A stretch of 64,000 nt of DNA from Hungatella_A sp034142505. GTDB taxonomy: Bacteria > Bacillota > Clostridia > Lachnospirales > Lachnospiraceae. Of the stretch, positions 1 through 7,838 are shown one piece after another. The notes below the pieces were generated by a model, which saw only the letters and a list, made by a program, of their open reading frames with translations, searched no databases and was not told the origin of the DNA. Both the position numbers and the translations under genes were made by a program. Position 1 is the stretch's first letter. Each line of letters opens with the position of its first letter. The stretch covers positions 1 to 64,000 of the forward strand of contig JAWZDV010000065.1 in NCBI GenBank assembly GCA_034142505.1, given 5' to 3'.

Positions 1-131
1 CAGCTTCTCTGCTTTTTAATTATTCAGTTGTAACACATGTATTGTAAACCTACAGTGAAACTAACACCATTTACTTTTTTTGCTTGCTAAACCTTATAAA
101 AACGCGTATAATAATAACGTTAAAGAATGTG

Positions 132-160
132 TTGACAAATATCATATGCTGTGTTAAACT
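132..160 (+). promoter_or_regulatory. Predicted sigma-A promoter of the XRE gene
   Basis: TTGACA at 132-137 and TAAACT at 155-160 are separated by 17 bases. They sit about 30 bases upstream of a strong ribosome site (GAGGAGGAG) and a GTG start at 189. The 1-131 stretch is AT-rich and shows no convincing gene. Confidence 0.7.
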
Positions 161-188
161 AATCAGCTGTGTATGAGGAGGAGTTGGC

Positions 189-530
189 GTGAGAGACACA
201 AGGATTCTTGGGAATAATGTTAATCTGCTGTTAAATCAGCAAGGTATTACGAGAGAAGACTTTGCAGAAGCGTTAGGATACTCTGTGTTTGATGTTCATA
301 AATTATGTGATGCAAGGTTGAGTACTTCCGCAGAAGATCTGAAAGAAATAGCACAGTTTTTTCAAGTGGATGAATCGAGCCTTTTTGTCGATTTAGGGGA
401 TCATGCATACGTCGGGGATGGATTTATGCACTGTATGGGTGAATTTAAAAATAAAGAAAATAAAAATAAGATATTAGATATCTTTGATATGTACTGCGAT
501 ATGCAGGAAATATTAAGTATGAATGAGTAG
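189..530 (+). CDS. XRE-family helix-turn-helix regulator
   Basis: A 113-residue protein starting at GTG, chosen because GAGGAGGAG lies just upstream. Residues about 8-65 form a Cro/C1-type helix-turn-helix: a Q-G-I-T-R-E-D-F-A-E-A-L-G-Y segment is followed by a recognition-helix region and a typical closing segment ending in ESSLFV. The roughly 45-residue acidic/lysine-rich tail has no recognised domain. It is followed directly by an ImmA/IrrE-like metallopeptidase, the usual pairing in mobile elements and stress-response modules, in which the peptidase cleaves the repressor. The region is clearly more AT-rich than the glycan cluster downstream, which suggests acquisition by transfer. The repressor role is inferred from family and context. 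Confidence 0.85.
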   Translation: MRDTRILGNNVNLLLNQQGITREDFAEALGYSVFDVHKLCDARLSTSAEDLKEIAQFFQVDESSLFVDLGDHAYVGDGFMHCMGEFKNKENKNKILDIFDMYCDMQEILSMNE

Positions 531-540
531 TCAGTGAGTG

Positions 541-575
541 GCCCAAGGTGTATTTATGCGCTTTGGGCAATTTTT
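541..575 (+). terminator. Stem-loop between XRE and peptidase genes
   Basis: GCCCAAGG at 541-548 pairs, with one mismatch, with CTTTGGGC at 561-568, and a T-run follows at about 571-575. It could attenuate transcription between the regulator and the peptidase. Confidence 0.5.
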
Positions 576-591
576 ATAAGAGGACATAAAG

Positions 592-1374
592 ATGTTAAAT
601 AAGCGGTTGATTCGTGAAATTGTAAAGCTGGTACAAGAGATAAAGACAGAGAATAACATAGAAAACGAAATAATACGCGATGATGTGTTTTCCATTCTGC
701 AGGCTATGGATTGTGTGGTTTTATATTACCCATTGGAAGAAGAAAGTATTGATGGGTGTCACATAGAAAAGCCGGTGAACGGACATATGGAGCAATTTGT
801 TTTTATTAATTCCAATAATACACGGGAACGGCAGGCTTTTAGTGCGGCGCATGAACTGGGCCATATATGGCAGGTCGATAAGAGATTGGAAAAAAAAGTT
901 CCGGATATAGAGTTTGACAGTGAAGTAGTGGTCAATCGATTTGCAGCGGAGATGTTGATGCCCAGGAAGTTATTCGAGGATGCATTGGCACGAAAATTAA
1001 AGGAAATGCAGTATCGGGGACCATCCATTAATATGTCTGATTTGTTAAGGGTAATTGCGTATTTGATGAATTATTTTTTTGTGCCCTTTAAATCAATTGT
1101 GATAAGACTCAATGAGATCAACCGATTGAGGGAAGAAGATAACGAACAGGTATTGGATTATAAAGATAGCGCATTTTTGAACGGAGTTATAAAGGCAGAA
1201 CAATATACGCGGCTGAATATTGTTAACAAAATTAAAAGCATGGATAATTTGCAGGAAAGTTTAGACAAAATCGAAGAGGCCGGACTTTTTAATGCTACAA
1301 AGATTAAAAATATTAAGCGTGAGTTCGATATTGTAGAACCAGAACCGGTATCGGATATGGACGTTAAATTTTAA
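592..1374 (+). CDS. ImmA/IrrE-family zinc metallopeptidase
   Basis: A 260-residue protein with the zinc motif HELGH at residues 87-91 and the downstream NRFAAEMLMP segment at about 115-124, which is diagnostic of the ImmA/IrrE (M78, DUF955) family. In known systems such peptidases inactivate a partner XRE repressor and so induce a mobile element or stress regulon. The XRE gene immediately upstream is the obvious partner. The ribosome site is AGAGGA ahead of ATG 592. The stop lies in an AAATTTTAAA run. The adjacent reading frame is open from 1337, before this stop, and continues into the next gene, so the natural product may be longer (see findings). Confidence 0.85.
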   Translation: MLNKRLIREIVKLVQEIKTENNIENEIIRDDVFSILQAMDCVVLYYPLEEESIDGCHIEKPVNGHMEQFVFINSNNTRERQAFSAAHELGHIWQVDKRLEKKVPDIEFDSEVVVNRFAAEMLMPRKLFEDALARKLKEMQYRGPSINMSDLLRVIAYLMNYFFVPFKSIVIRLNEINRLREEDNEQVLDYKDSAFLNGVIKAEQYTRLNIVNKIKSMDNLQESLDKIEEAGLFNATKIKNIKREFDIVEPEPVSDMDVKF

Positions 1375-1453
1375 AGAGGAACTTCATGAGAATTCAATAG
1401 CAAAAGGCTTAAAGGAATCAGAGATTTTAAAAGTTTATTCCTTTGATGATTAT

Positions 1454-1849
1454 TTGAACTCGGATAATCAGGATGATTTTGAAATAAAGTTCAGGGAAGC
1501 ATATAAGAAATTTAACTTTCAGGTATTTGAAGGTGAAGATATATGCAGCTACAGACGGTGCGAAGAAAGTCTGGGAGAAATACATTCCTCTTTGATGGCG
1601 TGGTATATGAATATGGATATGATGATGTCAGATGACGGTGAAGCAAAGCATTATGTTTTGAATATGCTTAATGGACGGAAAAAGAAAATTGAGGTATTTA
1701 ATATTTATGATACCTTAAAATACATAGGGGAAATGCCCGGACGTTGTATAAAATGGAAAGAAATAAAAGGGATGGCACATCAGGCTTTTGCAAAGGCGCC
1801 TGGAAAGTATGATGCCATCAGGAAAATTTGGACAGAAAATACAGAATAG
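1454..1849 (+). CDS. Hypothetical protein, start uncertain, possibly the 3' part of the ImmA gene
   Basis: At least 131 residues from a TTG at 1454. No family is recognised; the protein is acidic, Met- and Lys-rich, and ends in a basic KYDAIRKIWTENTE segment. The frame is open back to 1337 with coding-like sequence (ELHENSIAKGLKESEILKV) and has no ATG or GTG upstream. TTG 1454 has no ribosome site. A good ribosome site (AAAGAGGA) precedes ATG 1386, but that frame stops after four codons. Dropping one T from the TTTT at 1369-1372 would join this frame to the metallopeptidase. It is therefore either a separate gene with an odd start, a frameshifted tail of the peptidase, or a product of ribosomal slippage. 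Confidence 0.5.
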   Translation: MNSDNQDDFEIKFREAYKKFNFQVFEGEDICSYRRCEESLGEIHSSLMAWYMNMDMMMSDDGEAKHYVLNMLNGRKKKIEVFNIYDTLKYIGEMPGRCIKWKEIKGMAHQAFAKAPGKYDAIRKIWTENTE

Positions 1850-1858
1850 GTTTGAATG

Positions 1859-1890
1859 ATACCATCGGTCTTGGCCGGTGGTATTTTCTT
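1859..1890 (+). terminator. Rho-independent terminator of the XRE/ImmA unit
   Basis: ATACCATCGG at 1859-1868 pairs with CCGGTGGTAT at 1875-1884 (one G-U pair), followed by TTTTCTT. It separates the AT-rich accessory unit from the glycan cluster. Confidence 0.8.
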
Positions 1891-1939
1891 AAAAATAGCT
1901 TAATAATCCGACAAACTTGTGGTAAGAAAAGGGGAAGAA

Positions 1940-1948
1940 TGGTATACT
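1940..1948 (+). promoter_or_regulatory. Extended -10 promoter of the heptose/glycan cluster
   Basis: TG at 1940-1941, one base, then TATACT at 1943-1948 forms an extended -10 element. No good -35 lies at 17 bases. It is the only promoter-like signal between the 1859 terminator and hddC. Confidence 0.5.
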
Positions 1949-1996
1949 TACACCGAATATGTCTATTTTTATGGGCAGGGGAACGGAGGAGTTTAG

Positions 1997-2704
1997 ATGC
2001 AGGCGATTTTGCTGGCTGGCGGGCTGGGAACCCGGTTACAGAGTGTGGTGAGTGACAGGCCGAAGCCGATGGCTTTGATTGGTGAGAAACCGTTTATGGA
2101 ATATGTGGTGCATGAGTTGTCACGTCACGGGATTGATGATATTATCTTTGCGGTTGGATATAAGGGATCGATGGTGGAGGAGTATTTTGGGGACGGGAGC
2201 CGGTTTGGGGTGACGGTGTCTTATGCCTACGAGGAAACTCTGCTGGGGACGGCGGGGGCGATTAAGAATGCGGCCCGTTTTATGAAAGAGGACAAGGCGT
2301 TTGTGCTGAATGCCGATACGTTTTATCAGATTGATTATACGCGGCTGGTGCGGCTGGGGGAAGAGAAGGAACTCTCCATGGCTCTGGTGCTCCGGGAGGT
2401 GCCGGACGTGTCGAGATACGGACAGGCCACGCTGGAGGACCAGATGCTGGTGGGCTTTAATGAGAAGGTGGCGGAGGCCAGGCCTGGGACGATTAACGGA
2501 GGCATTTACCTGCTGTCACGGGATTTGATTGAAGAGATTCCGGAGGGGAAAGTGTCTCTGGAGCAGGAGATGATTCCGAAATGGCTGAAGGAAGGGAAAC
2601 GGCTTGGCGGGATTGTCAATGACGGGTATTTTATTGATATCGGGATACCGGAGGATTATTACCGGTTTATCGAGGATGTGGAGAAAGGAGTTGTCGTATG
2701 GTAA
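1997..2704 (+). CDS. hddC: D-glycero-alpha-D-manno-heptose 1-phosphate guanylyltransferase
   Basis: A 235-residue NTP-transferase-fold enzyme. The N-terminus has LLAGGLGTRL (residues 5-14) and RPKPM, the nucleotide-binding loop of sugar-1-phosphate nucleotidylyltransferases. By family it converts heptose 1-phosphate plus GTP to GDP-D-glycero-D-manno-heptose in the cytoplasm. The assignment rests on the neighbours: heptose kinase, bisphosphatase and isomerase follow directly, giving the full GDP-heptose route. GGAGG lies upstream of ATG 1997. The stop overlaps the start of hddA by seven bases, so the two genes are probably translationally coupled. The exact NTP cannot be read from sequence; GTP is inferred from the co-occurring HddA. 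Confidence 0.85.
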   Translation: MQAILLAGGLGTRLQSVVSDRPKPMALIGEKPFMEYVVHELSRHGIDDIIFAVGYKGSMVEEYFGDGSRFGVTVSYAYEETLLGTAGAIKNAARFMKEDKAFVLNADTFYQIDYTRLVRLGEEKELSMALVLREVPDVSRYGQATLEDQMLVGFNEKVAEARPGTINGGIYLLSRDLIEEIPEGKVSLEQEMIPKWLKEGKRLGGIVNDGYFIDIGIPEDYYRFIEDVEKGVVVW

Positions 2705-3768
2705 TCAGAGGCAGAGCGCCGCTTCGGGTCAGTTTTGGCGGGGGCGGTACGGATGTGGCGCCTTTCTGTGTGGAGCAGGGAGGGGCGATTATTGGCAGCA
2801 CGATCAACAAATATGCGTACTGTTCCATTGTTCCCAGGACGGATGACCAGATTATTGTGCATTCTCTGGATTTTGATATGACTGTAAAGTACAATACCAG
2901 GGAAAACTATGTGTATGACGGGCGTCTGGATCTTGTGACGGCGGCATTGAAGGCTATGGATATCAAGAAGGGCTGCGAGGTGTATCTCCAGTGCGACGCG
3001 CCTCCGGGATCGGGTCTTGGAACCTCCTCCACGGTGATGGTATCACTGCTGATTGCCATGGCTAAATGGAAGGGCGTGGAACTGGATGCTTATGGGCTGG
3101 CGGATCTTGCCTATGAAGTAGAGCGGGAAGATTTGAAGATTGACGGCGGGTATCAGGACCAGTATGCGTCCACGTTCGGCGGGTTCAATTTTATTGAGTT
3201 CCATGGGAGAAATAATGTGGTGGTGAACCCGCTGCGGATTAAGAAAGATGTGATCCATGAGCTGCAGTATAATCTGCTGCTGTGCTATACAGGCAATATT
3301 CATGTGTCGGCCAATATCATCAAGGACCAGGTGAGCAACTATGCTAAGAAGGACGCCTTTGACGCCATGTGCGAGGTGAAGGCCCTGGCCTATGCCATGA
3401 AGGATGAACTGTTGAAAGGGAACCTGCACAGCTTCGGCAAGCTGCTGGATTATGGCTGGGAGAGTAAGAAGCGGATGAGCAGCAAGATCACCAACCCGCA
3501 GATCGATGAACTCTACGAGGAAGCCAAGAAAGCGGGGGCCCTTGGCGGCAAGCTGCTGGGAGCCGGCGGCGGCGGATATCTGCTGATGTATTGTCCTTAC
3601 AACGTGAAGCACAAGGTGGCGGCGCGGATGGAGGAGGTCGGCGGCCAGCTGGCGGACTGGAATTTTGAACTGCGGGGCGCTCAGGCCTGGGTGGCGGATG
3701 AAGACCGCTGGGCTTACAATGAGGTCAGCGTGAAGATGCCTGACAAGACTTATGAGTTTCATTTTTAG
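2698..3768 (+). CDS. hddA: D-glycero-D-manno-heptose 7-phosphate kinase (GHMP kinase)
   Basis: A 356-residue GHMP-family kinase that phosphorylates heptose 7-phosphate at C1 to give the 1,7-bisphosphate. GHMP motif 1 is FGGGGTDVAPF near residues 13-23. The phosphate-binding motif 2 is PPGSGLGTSSTV at 102-113. Motif 3 is GGKLLGAGGGGYLL near residue 285. Length matches the HddA family. It starts inside the end of hddC (ATG 2698) and is followed after about 14 bases by gmhB. Its genomic setting separates it from galactokinase or mevalonate kinase relatives. Confidence 0.9.
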   Translation: MVIRGRAPLRVSFGGGGTDVAPFCVEQGGAIIGSTINKYAYCSIVPRTDDQIIVHSLDFDMTVKYNTRENYVYDGRLDLVTAALKAMDIKKGCEVYLQCDAPPGSGLGTSSTVMVSLLIAMAKWKGVELDAYGLADLAYEVEREDLKIDGGYQDQYASTFGGFNFIEFHGRNNVVVNPLRIKKDVIHELQYNLLLCYTGNIHVSANIIKDQVSNYAKKDAFDAMCEVKALAYAMKDELLKGNLHSFGKLLDYGWESKKRMSSKITNPQIDELYEEAKKAGALGGKLLGAGGGGYLLMYCPYNVKHKVAARMEEVGGQLADWNFELRGAQAWVADEDRWAYNEVSVKMPDKTYEFHF

Positions 3769-3782
3769 AATTGGTGGCTGAT

Positions 3783-4355
3783 ATGGACAGAGTTGTATTT
3801 TTAGACCGGGACGGGACGATGAACCGGGAAGTGAATTACCTGCACAAGCCGGAGGATCTGGTGATTCTGCCGGGGGTTCCGGGCGCGATTCGAATGCTTC
3901 GGGAAGCCGGGTTTTCCATCGTGGTTGTGACGAATCAGGCGGGGGTGGCGAGAGGTTATTACACCTGCGAGGATGTGGAGAACCTTCACGCGTACTTCAA
4001 TGAGGTGCTGGAAAATGACGGCGCCCATGTGGATCACTTCTTTTACTGTCCCCACCACCCGGAACATGGGATCGGAGAATATAAGCGGGAATGCGACTGC
4101 CGCAAACCGGGGATTGGTATGTTCCGGATGGCGGAGCAGTACTATGAGATTGATAAGGAACACTCCTATATGATCGGAGATAAGCTGCTGGATGTGGAGG
4201 CCGGAAGAAATTATGGCGTGCACAGCATTCTGGTCGGCACCGGATATGGGGCGGCTGTTTATGAGGAGCAGGAGGCGTCAGCCTATGATTTTTACGCGGA
4301 AACTCTTGTGGGCGCAGCCCGGTACATTATTGACAGAGAGCGGCAGAGGGGCTGA
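3783..4355 (+). CDS. gmhB: D-glycero-D-manno-heptose 1,7-bisphosphate 7-phosphatase
   Basis: A 190-residue HAD-superfamily phosphatase. Motif I is FLDRDGTMN with nucleophile Asp8 and Asp10. The VTNQAG segment is motif II. The zinc-loop residues of GmhB are visible as CPHHP followed by ECDCRKP, and the acidic motif is IGDKLLD. It removes the C7 phosphate to give heptose 1-phosphate, the substrate of HddC. ATG 3783 is preferred over the in-frame GTG 3771 because a GGTGG ribosome-like site precedes it and it starts at the family's usual position, just before the first HAD motif. Confidence 0.9.
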   Translation: MDRVVFLDRDGTMNREVNYLHKPEDLVILPGVPGAIRMLREAGFSIVVVTNQAGVARGYYTCEDVENLHAYFNEVLENDGAHVDHFFYCPHHPEHGIGEYKRECDCRKPGIGMFRMAEQYYEIDKEHSYMIGDKLLDVEAGRNYGVHSILVGTGYGAAVYEEQEASAYDFYAETLVGAARYIIDRERQRG

Positions 4356-4383
4356 GCGGGAGAAGGATAAGGAGAAGATACAG

Positions 4384-5019
4384 ATGGACGTAAATGGATA
4401 TTTGGAGGAATTAATCGAGAGATACCCGGTGCTGGCGCCGGTAAAAGAAGATATTCAGGCGGCTTATGAGATTTTGGCAGCCAGTTACGAAAACGGCGGC
4501 AAGCTTCTTGTGGCCGGCAACGGCGGCAGCTGCGCCGATGCGGAACACATCGTGGGAGAGCTGATGAAGGGTTTTGTGAAAAAGCGCACACTCTCTGTGG
4601 AATTACAGGAGAAACTGAAAGCCGAAGGCGGAGAAAAGGGCGAAGAACTGGCGGCAAGCCTGCAGTCCGGCCTTCCCGCCATCGCACTGACCGGACATAC
4701 AGGTCTGGCGACGGCATTTTTAAATGATGTCAACGGGGAAATGATCTACGCACAGCAGGTATGCGGTTATGGCAGGGAAGGCGATGTCCTTCTCGGTATT
4801 TCCACTTCCGGCAATGCAAAAAATATTGAGTACGCCTGCATTACCGCCAGGGCCAAAGGCATGAAAGTGATCGGCCTGACCGGCAAAAACGGCGGCTGCT
4901 TAAAGGGCCAGTCCGATGTGGCGATTGTCGTGCCGGAACAGGAGACCTTTAAGATCCAGGAACTTCATCTCCCCATCTACCATGCACTCTGCCTGATGCT
5001 GGAGGAGCGGTTCTTTTGA
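4384..5019 (+). CDS. gmhA: Sedoheptulose 7-phosphate isomerase (SIS domain)
   Basis: A 211-residue SIS-domain isomerase. It catalyses sedoheptulose 7-phosphate to D-glycero-D-manno-heptose 7-phosphate, the first step of the pathway. Family signatures are VAGNGGSCADAEHIVGEL near residue 40, SGNAKNIEYA in the middle and the histidine-containing IQELHLPIYHALC near the C-terminus. ATG 4384 follows AAGGAGAAG; the open frame extends further upstream across gmhB but without a ribosome site. With hddA, gmhB and hddC it completes GDP-heptose synthesis from a pentose-phosphate intermediate. Confidence 0.9.
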   Translation: MDVNGYLEELIERYPVLAPVKEDIQAAYEILAASYENGGKLLVAGNGGSCADAEHIVGELMKGFVKKRTLSVELQEKLKAEGGEKGEELAASLQSGLPAIALTGHTGLATAFLNDVNGEMIYAQQVCGYGREGDVLLGISTSGNAKNIEYACITARAKGMKVIGLTGKNGGCLKGQSDVAIVVPEQETFKIQELHLPIYHALCLMLEERFF

Positions 5020-5036
5020 AAATAAAGAGGTTATTT

Positions 5037-5819
5037 ATGAATAAACATACCTTTGCAATCTGTGCTTACAAGGATTCGCCCTATTTGGAATCCTGTATCC
5101 GGTCATTGAAGAAGCAGACGGTTCAGAGTGACATCATTCTGTGCACCTCCACTCCCAGCTCCTATATCCTGGAACTGGCGGGAAAGTACGGGATACCGGT
5201 TTATGTCCGGGACGGGGAGAGCGATATCCAGGCAGACTGGAATTTTGCCTATCAGATGGCGGCTTCCAAACTGGTGACCATCGCCCACCAGGATGATATG
5301 TACCACAAGCGTTATGCGGAGACGGTACAGGCCTGCTGGGAGAACTATCCCGACACGACGGTGATGACCACGGATGCGGTGATCGTCAAACATGGTCAGC
5401 TGCAGAGACCGGACAAGGTGGAACTGGTGAAGAAAATACTGCGGCTTCCGCTTCGCATTCCGGCGATCAATCATTTGACCTGGGTCAAGAGAAGCGCTCT
5501 TAGGTTTGGCAATCCCATCATGTGTCCTTCCTGTACGTACAATAAGGAGGCGATTGGGGAACCGCTGTTTCAGTCGGATTATAAATTCGCACTGGATTGG
5601 GATACCATGGCGCAGCTGGCGAAGCGGCCGGGCCGGTGGATTTGTGTGGAACAGCCGCTGTTGTATTACCGGATTCACGAAGAAGCGACGACCAAGGGCT
5701 GTATCAGGGACCACAGGAGAGAGCGGGAAGAGACGGAGATGTATCGGGAATTCTGGCCGGAATGGATGGTGCGGCTGCTGATGAAAGGGTATCGCAAGGC
5801 TTACGACAGCTATGACTAG
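5037..5819 (+). CDS. Family 2 glycosyltransferase
   Basis: A 260-residue GT-A-fold transferase. The N-terminus (HTFAICAYKDSPYLESCIRS) is the usual GT2 nucleotide-binding strand, and AHQDDMYHKRY near residue 90 supplies the acidic metal-binding motif. There is no membrane segment, so it probably acts at the inner face of the membrane on a lipid-linked glycan. ATG 5037 is chosen because AAAGAGG precedes it; the upstream TTG 5016 overlaps gmhA and has no ribosome site. It lies next to the GDP-heptose genes, so heptose is a possible donor, but that is only inferred. Confidence 0.75.
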   Translation: MNKHTFAICAYKDSPYLESCIRSLKKQTVQSDIILCTSTPSSYILELAGKYGIPVYVRDGESDIQADWNFAYQMAASKLVTIAHQDDMYHKRYAETVQACWENYPDTTVMTTDAVIVKHGQLQRPDKVELVKKILRLPLRIPAINHLTWVKRSALRFGNPIMCPSCTYNKEAIGEPLFQSDYKFALDWDTMAQLAKRPGRWICVEQPLLYYRIHEEATTKGCIRDHRREREETEMYREFWPEWMVRLLMKGYRKAYDSYD

Positions 5820-5873
5820 GAAGTTGTACCGGGAAGCTGTGGGTGGTTAAAGCAGCCGGGAAGGAGTTACATC

Positions 5874-7706
5874 ATGGAAATTAACATTAACAAAAAACAG
5901 GCGGATGTCTGGAAAAATCATGTGATTGCGGCTATTCTGCTGATGGGATTCGCATTTTTTATCAATCGGGGAATTGAGATTAAGGGCTTATATATGGATG
6001 ATCTGTATATGTGGTCCTGTTTTGGCGAGCAGTCATTTTTGGAGTATGTTTTTCCCATCGGGGGGAGCAGATTCCGTTTTCTGTTTTATCTGGTTTCCTG
6101 GCTGGAGATGGCACTGATCGGGACCCATGTCAATTGGATGGTGCCTATCAATATTATTCTGAATGGATTTGTGGCCGTCACGCTGTATGGCATGGGCTGG
6201 AAGATGAGCCGTTCCAAGCTGATCGGCTTTCTGGCGGGAATCGCCTACCTGCTCAGCAGCTTATCCTACTATCAGATTTCCCAGGGGTTGGGCGTGATGG
6301 AGACGATGGCGCTCTGGATGGGGATTGGAATTCTCTACTGTCTGTTCCAGTTCCTTCACGACGCGCATAAGAGCCGTACTTATTATATGACAGCTGTGGG
6401 GCTGTATTTTGGAGTTTGTTTTGTACATGAGCGGTATATGGTGCTGCTGCCGCTGTTTTTTATTCTCCTGCTGTTAAAAAAGAACCGGGAGATCCGGCTG
6501 TGGCTCTATCCCTTTGTCAGTTTTGTGCTGGTGCAGGTGATCCGTCTGGTTACCATTGGCGGACTGTCACCGGCGGGGACCGGCGGCACCCAGGTGGCGG
6601 AGACATTTTCTATCAAGCAGTGTATTAAATACGCGCTGTCCCAGGTGGCTTACATGTTTGGGATCAATGCGGGGCCGGAGCATTTGAATGGGATTCCATG
6701 GCGGGATGCGCCGGTGTGGATTCATGGGCTGGTGTACGGGACCCTGGTGTTTGTGCTGGCTATGGTGATCTGTTTTCTGGTTACGGCAATCCGTCATAAG
6801 GAGGAGCGGTTTCCGGCGCTGGCCAGCAGTCTGCTGTTTATCTGCTTTATCGGGGCCTGTATCGTATCCTCCAGCGTCACCATACGGGTGGAGATGCGCT
6901 GGGTTTATATTTCCTACGCGGCGGCTCTTTTGTATCTGGCTTATATGTATGGGGTGATTATCAACCATGTGGAAGTGACGAAAGCAATTCAGAAATTCGT
7001 GCCTTACGGGGCAATTTTTGTTGGCTATGTGGTGCTGATGTATCCGGTTCAGACGTACTACCGGAGTTTTTATCCGAAGCTGTATTACTGGCCCAATCAG
7101 ATGCGTTACAATTCTCTGGCGGAGGAAACTTATGAGAAATACGGCGACGCCCTGTTTGACAAGACCGTTTACATTCTCGGCAATACGTATGAGATGAGTG
7201 AGTTTACGGCCGATACCTTCTTTAAGGTGTATGATAAAAAGAAGGCATTTACCGGGCCGGAGGTTGTGTTGATTGACAGTATTGATGAAGTGGGACTGGT
7301 CAATGACCAGATGCTGATTGTGAGAGAGGACCCCAAGTTTAACGGGTTCCAGGATATCACCCAGTTTGTCCGGGATTTGAAATGCCAGCGGGTGTACGGC
7401 TACTATGAGGACACCTGGATGGATGAGGAGGCCGTTGTCAAGGTGATGGCGGGAGCCGATGGAAAGATCGCCATCGAGATGATATATCCGGGGAATCTGG
7501 AGGGGAATGAGACCTCCGTCATCTATGTGGACGGGGAGGAAGCCGCCACGGTTCACCTGACGGAAAATGTCATGCACGAGGAACTCCAAGTAAAGCCTGG
7601 GAATATTGTGGAGTTGAAATTTGTCAATAATTTTTATATCAAAGACGCGATGGAACAGCGGGGAGAAAAACGGTTCTCTATGCTGGTGAACCTGGGGACC
7701 AGCTGA
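5874..7706 (+). CDS. Polytopic membrane protein, probable GT-C-type glycosyltransferase
   Basis: A 610-residue protein with about 10-11 hydrophobic segments in residues 20-430 and a soluble, probably extracytoplasmic C-terminal domain (about 440-610). The first loop after helix 1 contains YMDDLYMW, an acidic pair at the place where GT-C transferases (GT39/GT83-like) keep their catalytic aspartate. This suggests transfer of sugar from a polyprenyl-phosphate donor outside the membrane. No exact family is recognised. AAGGAG lies ahead of ATG 5874. It could instead be a modification enzyme or polymerase for the glycan built by this cluster. Confidence 0.6.
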   Translation: MEININKKQADVWKNHVIAAILLMGFAFFINRGIEIKGLYMDDLYMWSCFGEQSFLEYVFPIGGSRFRFLFYLVSWLEMALIGTHVNWMVPINIILNGFVAVTLYGMGWKMSRSKLIGFLAGIAYLLSSLSYYQISQGLGVMETMALWMGIGILYCLFQFLHDAHKSRTYYMTAVGLYFGVCFVHERYMVLLPLFFILLLLKKNREIRLWLYPFVSFVLVQVIRLVTIGGLSPAGTGGTQVAETFSIKQCIKYALSQVAYMFGINAGPEHLNGIPWRDAPVWIHGLVYGTLVFVLAMVICFLVTAIRHKEERFPALASSLLFICFIGACIVSSSVTIRVEMRWVYISYAAALLYLAYMYGVIINHVEVTKAIQKFVPYGAIFVGYVVLMYPVQTYYRSFYPKLYYWPNQMRYNSLAEETYEKYGDALFDKTVYILGNTYEMSEFTADTFFKVYDKKKAFTGPEVVLIDSIDEVGLVNDQMLIVREDPKFNGFQDITQFVRDLKCQRVYGYYEDTWMDEEAVVKVMAGADGKIAIEMIYPGNLEGNETSVIYVDGEEAATVHLTENVMHEELQVKPGNIVELKFVNNFYIKDAMEQRGEKRFSMLVNLGTS

Positions 7707-7838
7707 TGGCAGGCAGCGTTATTGTATGCGGACGGTTAACAGGAACGTGCGGTTGAAGAATACCGGAACTTGCGATATACTTAGCTTTATGGTATTTATT
7801 AACCATGAAATTTTGGAAATACAAGGAGAACGGACCAC

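Noticed and set aside
1828..2055. Plus-strand open frame between the accessory unit and hddC
   Set aside because: It runs through a clear terminator stem and overlaps hddC, and has no family pattern.
3043..3762. Minus-strand open frame opposite hddA
   Set aside because: No ribosome site and a shadow-like composition; hddA is clearly the real gene.
6567..7589. Long minus-strand open frame (340 codons) opposite the membrane protein gene
   Set aside because: His/Pro/Gln-rich composition typical of an antisense shadow of a GC-richer gene, no ribosome site, no family pattern.
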